From Clostridiales bacterium (GTDB taxonomy: Bacteria; Bacillota; Clostridia; UBA8921): a stretch of DNA of 5,817 bases. The DNA lies in the NCBI GenBank assembly GCA_003535395.1, contig DOHE01000346.1:1-5817 (forward strand), written 5' to 3'. The position numbers were made by a program, and so were the translations under genes. Below are positions 1-5,787 of the stretch, piece by piece (position 1 is the stretch's first letter; every line of letters starts with the position of its first letter). The notes under the pieces were generated by a model, which made no database searches, was not told where the DNA came from, and was given only the letters and a program-made list of their open reading frames with translations.

Positions 1-197
1 ACTTTGTCAAACTGGCGGAAGCGTACGGCGCGACGGGCATGCGGATTGAGAATACCGGGGATGTGAAGCCGGTGCTGGAAGCGGCCCTGGCGGTCTGCGG
101 ACCGGTGGTGGTGGACTGCCGGATTTCCGAGGATGAAAACGTGCTGCCTATCATCCCGCCGGGGCTGACGGTGGACCAGATTGTCACGGACATGTGA
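1..197 (+). CDS. ilvB: Acetohydroxyacid synthase large (catalytic) subunit, 3' end only
   Basis: This is the last 64 complete codons of a gene that begins before the window. Reading from base 3 gives a frame ending in TGA at 195-197. The residues match the C-terminus of ThDP-dependent acetolactate synthase catalytic subunits: FVKLAEAYGATG near the start, then GPVVVDCRI, and the terminal ENVLPIIPPG block followed by LTVDQIVTDM. The enzyme condenses pyruvate with a second pyruvate (valine/leucine branch) or with 2-oxobutyrate (isoleucine branch). The catalytic glutamate and the ThDP and FAD binding regions lie outside the window and cannot be checked. The regulatory subunit gene follows 29 bases later, the usual ilvBN arrangement. 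The fragment could only be confused with another ThDP enzyme of the family, and the IPPG tail together with an adjacent ilvN makes that unlikely. Confidence 0.93.
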   Translation, partial: FVKLAEAYGATGMRIENTGDVKPVLEAALAVCGPVVVDCRISEDENVLPIIPPGLTVDQIVTDM

Positions 198-207
198 CGG
201 AAGAAAA

Positions 208-222
208 AAGGAGAGCAGGTGA
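208..222 (+). promoter_or_regulatory. Ribosome binding region that decides the ilvN start
   Basis: An AAGGAG at 208-213 and an AGGTGA at 217-222 lie 13 and 4 bases before the ATG at 227. Neither spacing is ideal, but together they favour 227. The only earlier in-frame ATG (194, overlapping the ilvB stop as ATGA) has no recognisable Shine-Dalgarno sequence. It would add an 11-residue charged extension that the family lacks. Confidence 0.6.
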
Positions 223-226
223 AACC

Positions 227-751
227 ATGAATATTCGATATATCATATCGGCACTGGTGGTCAATCATCCGGGGGTGCTGGCCCGAATGGCCGGACTGTT
301 CAGCCGGAGGGGATTTAATATAGACAGCCTGTCCGTCTGTGAATCGGAAAATCCGGCCTTGTCACGGATGACCATTGTCGTCAACGGGGACAGCTATACG
401 CTGGACCAGATCACAAAACAGCTGGGAAAGCTTGTGGATGTTAAAAAAGTGCTTCATATCCGCCCGGAGCAGGCGCTGGGGCGAGAACTGCTGCTGATCA
501 AGGTCCGGGTGGAGCCGGCTCAGCGGGCGTCGATCCTGGAAGCGGCCGGCGTTTACCAGGCCAAGGTTATTGACATGGCTTCGGTGTCCATGGTGCTGGA
601 ACTGACGGGAGAATCGTCAGCGTTGAATGCTTTTATCGATCTGATGCGGGGTTACGGCATCCTGGAAATGGCGCGGACGGGGCTGACGGCGCTGGAGCGC
701 GGGAACCGATGCATCAGCGAATACTCGGACGAATATGACAACGAAGACTGA
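227..751 (+). CDS. ilvN: Acetohydroxyacid synthase small (regulatory) subunit
   Basis: The 174-residue product is the ACT-domain regulatory subunit that activates the IlvB catalytic subunit and confers feedback inhibition by valine. The N-terminal ACT domain covers about residues 3-75. It opens IRYIISALVVNHPGVLARMAG and continues GLFSRRGFNIDSLSV, with LSRMTIVV and KLVDVKKV further on. Residues N13, G16 and N31 align with N11, G14 and N29 of E. coli IlvH, positions known to matter for valine binding, so valine sensitivity is probably retained (inference). The C-terminal domain, about residues 83-164, carries RELLLIKVRV, the VIDMASVSMVLELTG segment and MARTGLTALERG. Length is normal for a short bacterial IlvN/IlvH. 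The tail after the ALERG motif is acidic (SDEYDNED) and unremarkable. Start 227 is chosen over 194 because family members begin directly at this ACT strand. ilvD follows after 42 bases. The symbol ilvN or ilvH is a matter of convention. Confidence 0.95.
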   Translation: MNIRYIISALVVNHPGVLARMAGLFSRRGFNIDSLSVCESENPALSRMTIVVNGDSYTLDQITKQLGKLVDVKKVLHIRPEQALGRELLLIKVRVEPAQRASILEAAGVYQAKVIDMASVSMVLELTGESSALNAFIDLMRGYGILEMARTGLTALERGNRCISEYSDEYDNED

Positions 752-793
752 CGGAAGCGGACAGAATCAACGGAAAGGACGGACAATCATATC

Positions 794-2497
794 ATGAAAA
801 AGTTAAGCGCACAGGTCACAGAGGGATTTGATCGGGCACCCCATCGTTCGCTTTTCAAAGCCATGGGATATATCGACGAGGAGATGAACCGGCCGCTGAT
901 CGGTGTCGTCAACGCGAAGAGCGAGATCGTACCGGGGCACATCCATCTGGATAATATTACGGAAGCTGTGAAAACCGGAATCCGCATGGCGGGCGGAACC
1001 CCGGTCGAAATCCCTTCTATCGGAGTATGTGACGGGATTGCCATGGGACATGCCGGGATGAAGTATTCCCTGGCATCCAGGGAACTGATTGCCGATTCCA
1101 TTGAGACCATGGCGCTGGCGCATTCATTCGACGGACTGGTGCTGGTGCCCAACTGCGACAAGATCGTCCCGGGAATGCTCATGGCGGCTGCCCGCCTGGA
1201 TCTCCCCGCCATCCTCATGAGCGGCGGGCCCATGCTGGCAGGAAATGTAGGCGGCTGCAAGGTGAGCCTCTCCAATGTTTTTGAGGCGATGGGAGCCTTT
1301 CAGGCAGAGCAGATCCCGGAAGAGGAACTTAAGGAAATGGAAGATCATGCCTGTCCGGGCTGCGGCTCCTGCTCCGGCATGTTCACAGCCAACAGCATGA
1401 ACTGTCTGGCGGAGTCTTTGGGGATGGCGCTTCCCGGGAATGGGACGCTGCCGGCGGTGTATGCGGAGCGGTTGCGTCTGGCCAAGAAAGCCGGCATGCG
1501 GGCGGTCAGCCTGGTGAAGGAGGATCTTCGGCCTAGCAGCATCATGACACGCGCTGCATTCACCAATGCGCTGGCAGTGGATATGGCGCTGGGCTGCAGC
1601 ACCAACAGTGTGCTGCATCTGTTCGCCATAGCGAACGAAGCCAATGTCCCTATGGATCTGGCAGAAGTGGACAGGGTCAGTTCCATGACACCCAATCTGT
1701 GCAAACTGAGCCCTGCAGGGCCGTATTATATGGAAGATCTGGATGCTGCCGGAGGCGTGCTGGCGGTCATGCAGCAGCTGTCTGCCGCAGGATTTTTGGA
1801 TACCAGCGCCAAAACCGTATCCGGGGTGACCCTGGGTGAGCTGCTCAGGACTTCCGGAGCCGGGATGCGGACGGTGCGGCAGCGCATCGATCCGGGAAAC
1901 CGGATCATCCGGCCGGTCACGGATCCTTATGGCAAGGCGGGCGGCATCAAAGTGCTGCGGGGCAACCTGGCTCCGCAGGGCTGCGTGGTCAAGCAGTCTG
2001 CGGTCGCACCTGAAATGCTTCAGCATGAGGGGCCTGCCCGGGTTTTTGAATCTGAGGAGGACTGCATGACAGCCATCAATCAGGGAGAGATCCGGAAAGG
2101 GGATGTCATCGTGATCCGGTATGAGGGTCCGAAAGGCGGTCCGGGCATGCGGGAGATGCTGACCCCGACCTCCGCTCTTTCCGGAATGGGCTTGGACAAG
2201 GATGTTGCACTCATCACCGATGGCCGGTTCAGCGGAGCGACCCGGGGCGCAGCCATCGGGCATGTATCTCCGGAAGCAGCAGACGGGGGTCTGATCGCAT
2301 ATGTGAAAGAAGGTGATCGCATCCGCATCGATATTCCCTGCGGCGTCCTTAAGCTTCAGGTGCCGGAGGAGGAGATCACACTTCGCCGCCAGCAACCGAT
2401 GAAATCTCCTGAAAGAGACATCAGGGGCTACCTGGCGCGATACGCGAAAATGGTGACATCTGCCAGTACTGGCGCCATCCTCCGGATAATGGACTGA
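794..2497 (+). CDS. ilvD: Dihydroxyacid dehydratase
   Basis: The 567-residue product is a cytoplasmic iron-sulfur enzyme that dehydrates 2,3-dihydroxyisovalerate and 2,3-dihydroxy-3-methylvalerate to the 2-oxoacids preceding valine/leucine and isoleucine. Visible hallmarks are GIAMGH after the metal ligand D80, and NCDK with cluster ligand C121, metal ligand D122 and the lysine K123 that is carbamylated in the family. CPGCGSCSG has cluster ligand C193, and GGPGMREML has metal ligand E454. DGRFSG has S480, equivalent to the catalytic base S517 of E. coli. [20 protein letters not shown] matches the second family signature. The third cysteine of plant/mycobacterial [2Fe-2S] enzymes is replaced by G48 in VPGHIHL, as in E. 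coli, so an oxygen-labile [4Fe-4S] type is inferred. The N-terminal domain runs to about residue 370 and the C-terminal barrel from about 380. Only a weak AAAGGA (774-779) precedes the start, 14 bases away. Sugar-acid dehydratases are relatives, but the ilv context argues against them. Confidence 0.97.
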   Translation: MKKLSAQVTEGFDRAPHRSLFKAMGYIDEEMNRPLIGVVNAKSEIVPGHIHLDNITEAVKTGIRMAGGTPVEIPSIGVCDGIAMGHAGMKYSLASRELIADSIETMALAHSFDGLVLVPNCDKIVPGMLMAAARLDLPAILMSGGPMLAGNVGGCKVSLSNVFEAMGAFQAEQIPEEELKEMEDHACPGCGSCSGMFTANSMNCLAESLGMALPGNGTLPAVYAERLRLAKKAGMRAVSLVKEDLRPSSIMTRAAFTNALAVDMALGCSTNSVLHLFAIANEANVPMDLAEVDRVSSMTPNLCKLSPAGPYYMEDLDAAGGVLAVMQQLSAAGFLDTSAKTVSGVTLGELLRTSGAGMRTVRQRIDPGNRIIRPVTDPYGKAGGIKVLRGNLAPQGCVVKQSAVAPEMLQHEGPARVFESEEDCMTAINQGEIRKGDVIVIRYEGPKGGPGMREMLTPTSALSGMGLDKDVALITDGRFSGATRGAAIGHVSPEAADGGLIAYVKEGDRIRIDIPCGVLKLQVPEEEITLRRQQPMKSPERDIRGYLARYAKMVTSASTGAILRIMD

Positions 2498-2524
2498 CAG
2501 CGGAAACCGATGGCCGAACAGGAA

Positions 2525-2531
2525 AAGGAGG
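2525..2531 (+). promoter_or_regulatory. Strong Shine-Dalgarno sequence of leuA
   Basis: AAGGAGG lies 6 bases before the leuA ATG at 2538. It is a near-perfect match to the 16S anti-Shine-Dalgarno sequence with optimal spacing and is far stronger than the site before ilvD. This fixes the leuA start. Confidence 0.88.
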
Positions 2532-2537
2532 ATCCAT

Positions 2538-4076
2538 ATGCCCAGACGCATTGAAATATTTGATACGACCCTGCGGGACGGCGAACAGTCCCCGGGCTGC
2601 AGCATGAACATTGAAGAAAAGATCGAAGTGGCAAAACAGCTGGAGAGGCTGAAAGTGGATGTGATGGAAGCCGGATTTGCCATCGCTTCCCCGGGCGATT
2701 TTGCATCTGTGAAAGCCGTCGCGGAGACGGTGCGGGACTGTCGGGTGGCCAGCCTTTCCCGGGCTGTGGAGAAGGACATCGATGCTGCCTTTGAAGCTCT
2801 CAAGGGAGCCGTTGCCCCCCGGATCCACACCTTTATCGCCACTTCCCCCATCCATATGCAGCATAAGCTGCGCATGACCCCGGAACAGGTGCTGGAGCGC
2901 ACGGCCTTGATGGTGGCTTATGCCAAAAAACACATCTCCGATGTGGAATTTTCCGCGGAGGATGCAACCCGCAGTGACTGGGACTTTCTGGCCCGGGTCT
3001 TCGGCACGGCCATCCAGAACGGTGCGACTGTCATCAATGTACCGGATACGGTAGGATATACCACTCCCCAGGAGATGTATGAGCTGATCTCATATTTGTA
3101 CAAACATACACCGGGGATCGAGAAAGCTCTGGTTTCTGTGCACTGCCACAATGACCTGGGCATGGGAGTCGCCAATTCACTGGCAGCAGTGAAGGCCGGC
3201 GCAGGTCAGGTGGAGTGCACCATCAACGGGATCGGAGAACGCGCTGGGAACGCAGCCCTGGAAGAAATCGTCATGTCCCTGGTCACCCGTCAAAAGTACT
3301 TTGACGCTCGGAGCGGGGTCGACACCTCCATGATCTACAGGACCAGCAGGCTGGTACAGAACATCACCGGCATGCTGGTGCCGGCCAACAAGGCCGTCGT
3401 AGGGGCCAATGCCTTTGCCCATGAGGCCGGGATCCATCAACATGGAGTGCTGGCCGAACGGAGCACCTATGAGATCATGACACCGGAGTCGGTGGGGATC
3501 CCCAAAAACAAGATGGTGCTGGGGAAGCATTCCGGGCGGCATGCATTTGAGGATTATCTGAAAAATGCAGGGTATCAGCTGAGTGATGCGCAGATCACGG
3601 ATATTTTTGAAAAATTCAAGGTACTGGCGGACAAGAAAAAATACGTACTGGACCGGGATATCGATGCACTGGTAGGAAACCGGGAAGTATCCGAAACGGA
3701 CCGGTACCAGCTGATCAGTTACGTGATCAACAGCGGGAATGCCCTCACCGCCACTGCCAACGTCAAGGTGGCCCGGGACGGTGTCCCGGTGGAGAAGGTC
3801 TCCATTGGAGACGGACCTGTGGATGCAGCTTTCAAGGCCATCAATCTGGTGGCGGAACTTAGCATCACGCTGGATGACTACTCTCTTCATTCGGTGACCG
3901 AAGGGGAGGATGCCTTGGGCGAAGCCATGGTCAAACTTACCTGCAATGGCCAGAACGTGGTTGGCCGCGGGCTCAGTACGGACGTGATCGAAGCCAGCAT
4001 CAAAGCGTATATCAACGGGGTCAACAAGATCCTGCTTTATGCAACGGAGGCAAGGGCAGATGAGAAAAAGAATTAA
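2538..4076 (+). CDS. leuA: 2-isopropylmalate synthase
   Basis: The 512-residue product condenses acetyl-CoA with 2-oxoisovalerate, the committed step of leucine synthesis. The TIM-barrel HMGL-like domain, about residues 5-270, begins IFDTTLRDGEQSPG with R13, D14 and E16. It carries the metal-binding HxH as H202 and H204 in VHCHNDLGMGVANSLAAV, and closes with QVECTINGIGERAGNAALEE containing N238. The linker contains NAFAHEAGIHQHGV and LGKHSGRHAF. The C-terminal LeuA allosteric dimerisation domain, about residues 390-503, is complete: NVKVARDGVPVEKVSIGDGPVDAA near its start and GRGLSTDVIEASIKAYINGVNKIL at its end. Leucine feedback inhibition is therefore expected (inference). Length is close to E. 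coli LeuA. The start is fixed by AAGGAGG. The gene lies 40 bases after ilvD, and its last 17 bases overlap cimA. VECTINGIGERAGNAALEE is typical of true isopropylmalate synthases rather than citramalate or homocitrate synthases. Confidence 0.96.
   Translation: MPRRIEIFDTTLRDGEQSPGCSMNIEEKIEVAKQLERLKVDVMEAGFAIASPGDFASVKAVAETVRDCRVASLSRAVEKDIDAAFEALKGAVAPRIHTFIATSPIHMQHKLRMTPEQVLERTALMVAYAKKHISDVEFSAEDATRSDWDFLARVFGTAIQNGATVINVPDTVGYTTPQEMYELISYLYKHTPGIEKALVSVHCHNDLGMGVANSLAAVKAGAGQVECTINGIGERAGNAALEEIVMSLVTRQKYFDARSGVDTSMIYRTSRLVQNITGMLVPANKAVVGANAFAHEAGIHQHGVLAERSTYEIMTPESVGIPKNKMVLGKHSGRHAFEDYLKNAGYQLSDAQITDIFEKFKVLADKKKYVLDRDIDALVGNREVSETDRYQLISYVINSGNALTATANVKVARDGVPVEKVSIGDGPVDAAFKAINLVAELSITLDDYSLHSVTEGEDALGEAMVKLTCNGQNVVGRGLSTDVIEASIKAYINGVNKILLYATEARADEKKN
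4046..4050 (+). promoter_or_regulatory. Shine-Dalgarno of cimA embedded in leuA
   Basis: GGAGG lies inside the last codons of leuA, 9 bases before the ATG at 4060. It selects 4060 over an upstream in-frame ATG at 4039, which has no purine-rich site before it. Because the site and start lie within leuA, ribosomes finishing leuA pass over them, so translational coupling is likely. Confidence 0.8.
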
Positions 4077-5652
4077 TGTTCTGGATTCAACGCTCCGGGA
4101 TGGGGCCCAGGGGGAAGGGATCTCCTTTTCTGTCTCAGACAAGCTGAATATCGTCAAAGCCCTGGATCAGCTGGGCGTGACCTACATCGAAGCGGGAAAT
4201 CCAGGGTCCAACCCCAAGGATCAGGAATTTTTCGCTGAGATCGCCCAAATGGAGCTGAAGCATGCCCGGCTGTCCGCCTTTGGCAGCACCCGCCGGAAGA
4301 ACACGGAAACCGCAGAGGACCGGAACATCCAGGCCCTGGTCCGGGCCGGAACTCCGACGGTCGTTATCTTTGGGAAATGCTGGGAGTTGCATGTGCGGGA
4401 GATCCTCAGCACGACACTGGAAGAGAACCTCGCCATGATCCGCGACACGGTTGCTTTCTTCAAAGGTCTGGGGAAAGAAGTCATCTTCGATGGAGAGCAT
4501 TTTTTTGACGGGTATGCAGGCAATCCGGAATATGCCCTGTCCGCGCTGGGGGCGGCCGTAGAGGCCGGAGCGGACAGCATCGTGCTCTGTGACACCAATG
4601 GAGGAGCTTTCCCATCTCAGGTATACGAAATCACCCGGCAGGTGGTGGAACGGTTTCCGAAGGGGTCTGTCGGGATTCATTGCCACAATGACGGCGGCAT
4701 GGCGGTCGCCAATTCCATCATGGCGGTGGAGGCGGGGGCCGACCAGATCCAGGGGACATACCTGGGGTACGGGGAACGCTGCGGAAATGCCAACTTAAGC
4801 ACCCTGATCCCCAACCTGCAGATCAAAAAAGGATTCTCCGTGATCCCGGATGAGAAACTGGAGCAGCTGACTCCAACGGCCCGCTACATCGCCGAAGTAT
4901 CCAACATCGTTCTGGATAATGCGATCCCTTACGTCGGCAGCAGTGCCTTTGCCCACAAAGCGGGGATGCATGCGGACGGCGTGCTGAAAACATCCGCATC
5001 TTTCGAACACATCCATCCGTCGACTGTGGGAAACGAGCGCCGCTTCCTCATGTCAGAAATTGCCGGAAGGACTGCGCTCCTGAACAAGATTTCCGCCATA
5101 CGGCCGGATATTACCAAGGACTCCAAAGAGATCCAGCAGATCATGGAGATCCTCAAGGAGAGGGAGCACCGGGGGTACCAGTACGAAGCGGCAGAGAGCA
5201 GCTTGGAGATCCTGGTGCGCAAGCATCTGGGCAAATACCGGCCATTCTTTGAGTTGATCAATTTCAAGATCCTCGGAGAACAGCCTGCCATAGATGGATG
5301 CAGTGCCACTGCCACCATCAAGGTGATGGTGGATGGTCAGACCCAGATTTCCGCGGCGGAGGGCGATGGCCCGGTGCACGCCCTGGACCGAGCGCTGCGC
5401 AAGGCGTTGGGGGTGTTTTATCCCGCGCTTTCCCAGGTGCACCTGACGGACTACAAGGTGCGTGTTATGGAACCGAAAGAGGCCACTGCCGCCAAGGTCC
5501 GGGTGCTGATCCAGTCCACGGACGGGGTGGAGATCTGGTCTACGGTGGGAGTGTCCACGGATATTATCGAGGCCAGCTGGCTGGCCCTGGTGGACTCCAT
5601 CGAGTACAAACTCACCCGGGATATCGAAAAGAAGGTCAGAAAAAACATCTGA
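4060..5652 (+). CDS. cimA: (R)-citramalate synthase
   Basis: The 530-residue product belongs to the long citramalate synthase family, a LeuA relative. It condenses pyruvate with acetyl-CoA to (R)-citramalate, which LeuCD and LeuB can convert to 2-oxobutyrate for isoleucine. The catalytic barrel, about residues 4-270, has LDSTLRDGAQGEGISFS with R13 and D14 (alanine replaces the usual Glu, then Gln17). It also has the family-specific YIEAGNPGSNPKD, AFGSTRRK, TVVIFGKCWELHV and EHFFDGYAGNPEYAL, plus LCDTNGG. The metal HxH is H207 and H209 in GIHCHND, and GYGERCGNANLSTLIPNLQ follows with N243. The linker holds SSAFAHKAGMHADGVLK and RGYQYEAAESSLEIL. The C-terminal LeuA-type dimer/effector domain, about residues 395-520, has SAAEGDGPVHALDRALRKAL, LTDYKVRV and VGVSTDIIEASWLALVDS, so isoleucine feedback is plausible. 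The AFGSTRRK and EHFFDG blocks separate it from isopropylmalate and homocitrate synthases. Substrate preference is inferred from family membership. It appears to be the last gene of the operon. Confidence 0.92.
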   Translation: MRKRINVLDSTLRDGAQGEGISFSVSDKLNIVKALDQLGVTYIEAGNPGSNPKDQEFFAEIAQMELKHARLSAFGSTRRKNTETAEDRNIQALVRAGTPTVVIFGKCWELHVREILSTTLEENLAMIRDTVAFFKGLGKEVIFDGEHFFDGYAGNPEYALSALGAAVEAGADSIVLCDTNGGAFPSQVYEITRQVVERFPKGSVGIHCHNDGGMAVANSIMAVEAGADQIQGTYLGYGERCGNANLSTLIPNLQIKKGFSVIPDEKLEQLTPTARYIAEVSNIVLDNAIPYVGSSAFAHKAGMHADGVLKTSASFEHIHPSTVGNERRFLMSEIAGRTALLNKISAIRPDITKDSKEIQQIMEILKEREHRGYQYEAAESSLEILVRKHLGKYRPFFELINFKILGEQPAIDGCSATATIKVMVDGQTQISAAEGDGPVHALDRALRKALGVFYPALSQVHLTDYKVRVMEPKEATAAKVRVLIQSTDGVEIWSTVGVSTDIIEASWLALVDSIEYKLTRDIEKKVRKNI

Positions 5653-5685
5653 TCCGGATGTATTATCCGGATAATACATCCGGAT
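5652..5685 (+). terminator. 34-base perfect palindrome after cimA, possible atypical terminator or mRNA-end hairpin
   Basis: The arm ATCCGGATGTATTAT is followed by CCGG and its exact reverse complement. In RNA this is a 15-bp uninterrupted stem with a 4-base loop. It begins on the last base of the cimA stop codon, an expected place for an operon-end hairpin. It is not a canonical intrinsic terminator, because the next bases are AATACTCCTG and the nearest T tract (5715-5721) is 29 bases downstream. It could instead stabilise the 3' end, act as a Rho-related boundary, or be a DNA-level site. Being fully symmetric, it would fold equally on either strand. Confidence 0.45.
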
Positions 5686-5690
5686 AATAC
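5652..5690 (+). repeat. Three 13-base units, each beginning ATCCGGAT
   Basis: The self-complementary octamer ATCCGGAT occurs at 5652, 5665 and 5678, exactly 13 bases apart. The second and third units are identical 13-mers (ATCCGGATAATAC), while the first is ATCCGGATGTATT. The symmetric unit plus this spacing generates the long palindrome. A 13-base period is not a whole number of helical turns, so the octamers would not face the same side of the DNA. That favours a hairpin role over a phased protein operator. Confidence 0.9.
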
Positions 5691-5696
5691 TCCTGT

Positions 5697-5714
5697 CACG
5701 CAACACACGCAACA
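5697..5714 (+). repeat. Perfect tandem duplication of a 9-mer upstream of the tRNA promoter
   Basis: CACGCAACA is present twice head to tail (5697-5705 and 5706-5714) and runs directly into the T7 tract at 5715-5721. It occupies roughly -62 to -45 relative to the predicted tRNA transcription start. Function is unknown. It may be a simple slippage duplication. Confidence 0.85.
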
Positions 5715-5752
5715 TTTTTTTCGTTGACAAAAGCCGGATGCCTTTGTATAAT
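5715..5752 (+). promoter_or_regulatory. Consensus sigma-70/sigma-A promoter for the tRNA gene, with upstream T tract
   Basis: The -35 box TTGACA (5724-5729) and the -10 box TATAAT (5747-5752) are both perfect and are separated by 17 bases, the optimal spacing. A run of seven T (5715-5721) sits just upstream of the -35 box, where an A/T-rich proximal UP element would bind the RNA polymerase alpha subunit. Initiation is predicted near G5759, giving a leader of about 29 bases before the mature tRNA. This strength fits a stable RNA gene and makes tRNA transcription independent of the amino acid operon. Confidence 0.9.
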
Positions 5753-5787
5753 CATAATGCTCTCGGGGCAGCGCCTCCAGGATATGC

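Noticed and set aside
194..226. Alternative ilvN start at 194, overlapping the ilvB stop as ATGA
   Set aside because: No Shine-Dalgarno sequence precedes it, and the 11 extra charged residues are not part of the ACT domain. The purine-rich region at 208-222 supports 227.
2481..2490. TCCGGATAAT near the end of ilvD, also present twice in the palindrome at 5666 and 5679
   Set aside because: Inside ilvD it is part of the codons for ILRIMD with no palindromic partner. A 10-base match is weak evidence of a dispersed repeat.
2530..2540. Overlapping GGATCC and CATATG sites just before and at the leuA start, resembling a cloning junction
   Set aside because: The bases are explained by a natural Shine-Dalgarno and start codon. 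The flanking genes are continuous and of the same style, with no vector sequence.
1124..2902. A 592-codon open frame on the - strand across ilvD and the start of leuA
   Set aside because: It is antisense to two genes with complete catalytic motifs. Its translation is a low-information mix rich in Arg, Ser, His and Pro with no recognisable domain, as expected of a stop-poor antisense frame in GC-rich coding DNA.
4039..4059. Alternative cimA start at 4039
   Set aside because: No ribosome binding site lies upstream. The ATG at 4060 has GGAGG at good spacing and begins where the family begins (RINVLDSTLRDG).
3177..4157. A 326-codon open frame on the - strand across leuA and the start of cimA
   Set aside because: It is antisense to leuA/cimA, has no family motif and no convincing ribosome binding site. 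It is a coding shadow.
5710..5726. CAAC/GTTG pair around the T7 tract as a small terminator hairpin
   Set aside because: Only 4 bp enclose the T tract itself and no stable stem precedes the T run, so it cannot be a canonical terminator.
5764..5776. GGGGC/GCCTC inverted repeat in the tRNA leader
   Set aside because: Only about three clean base pairs form. It is too weak to call a structure.
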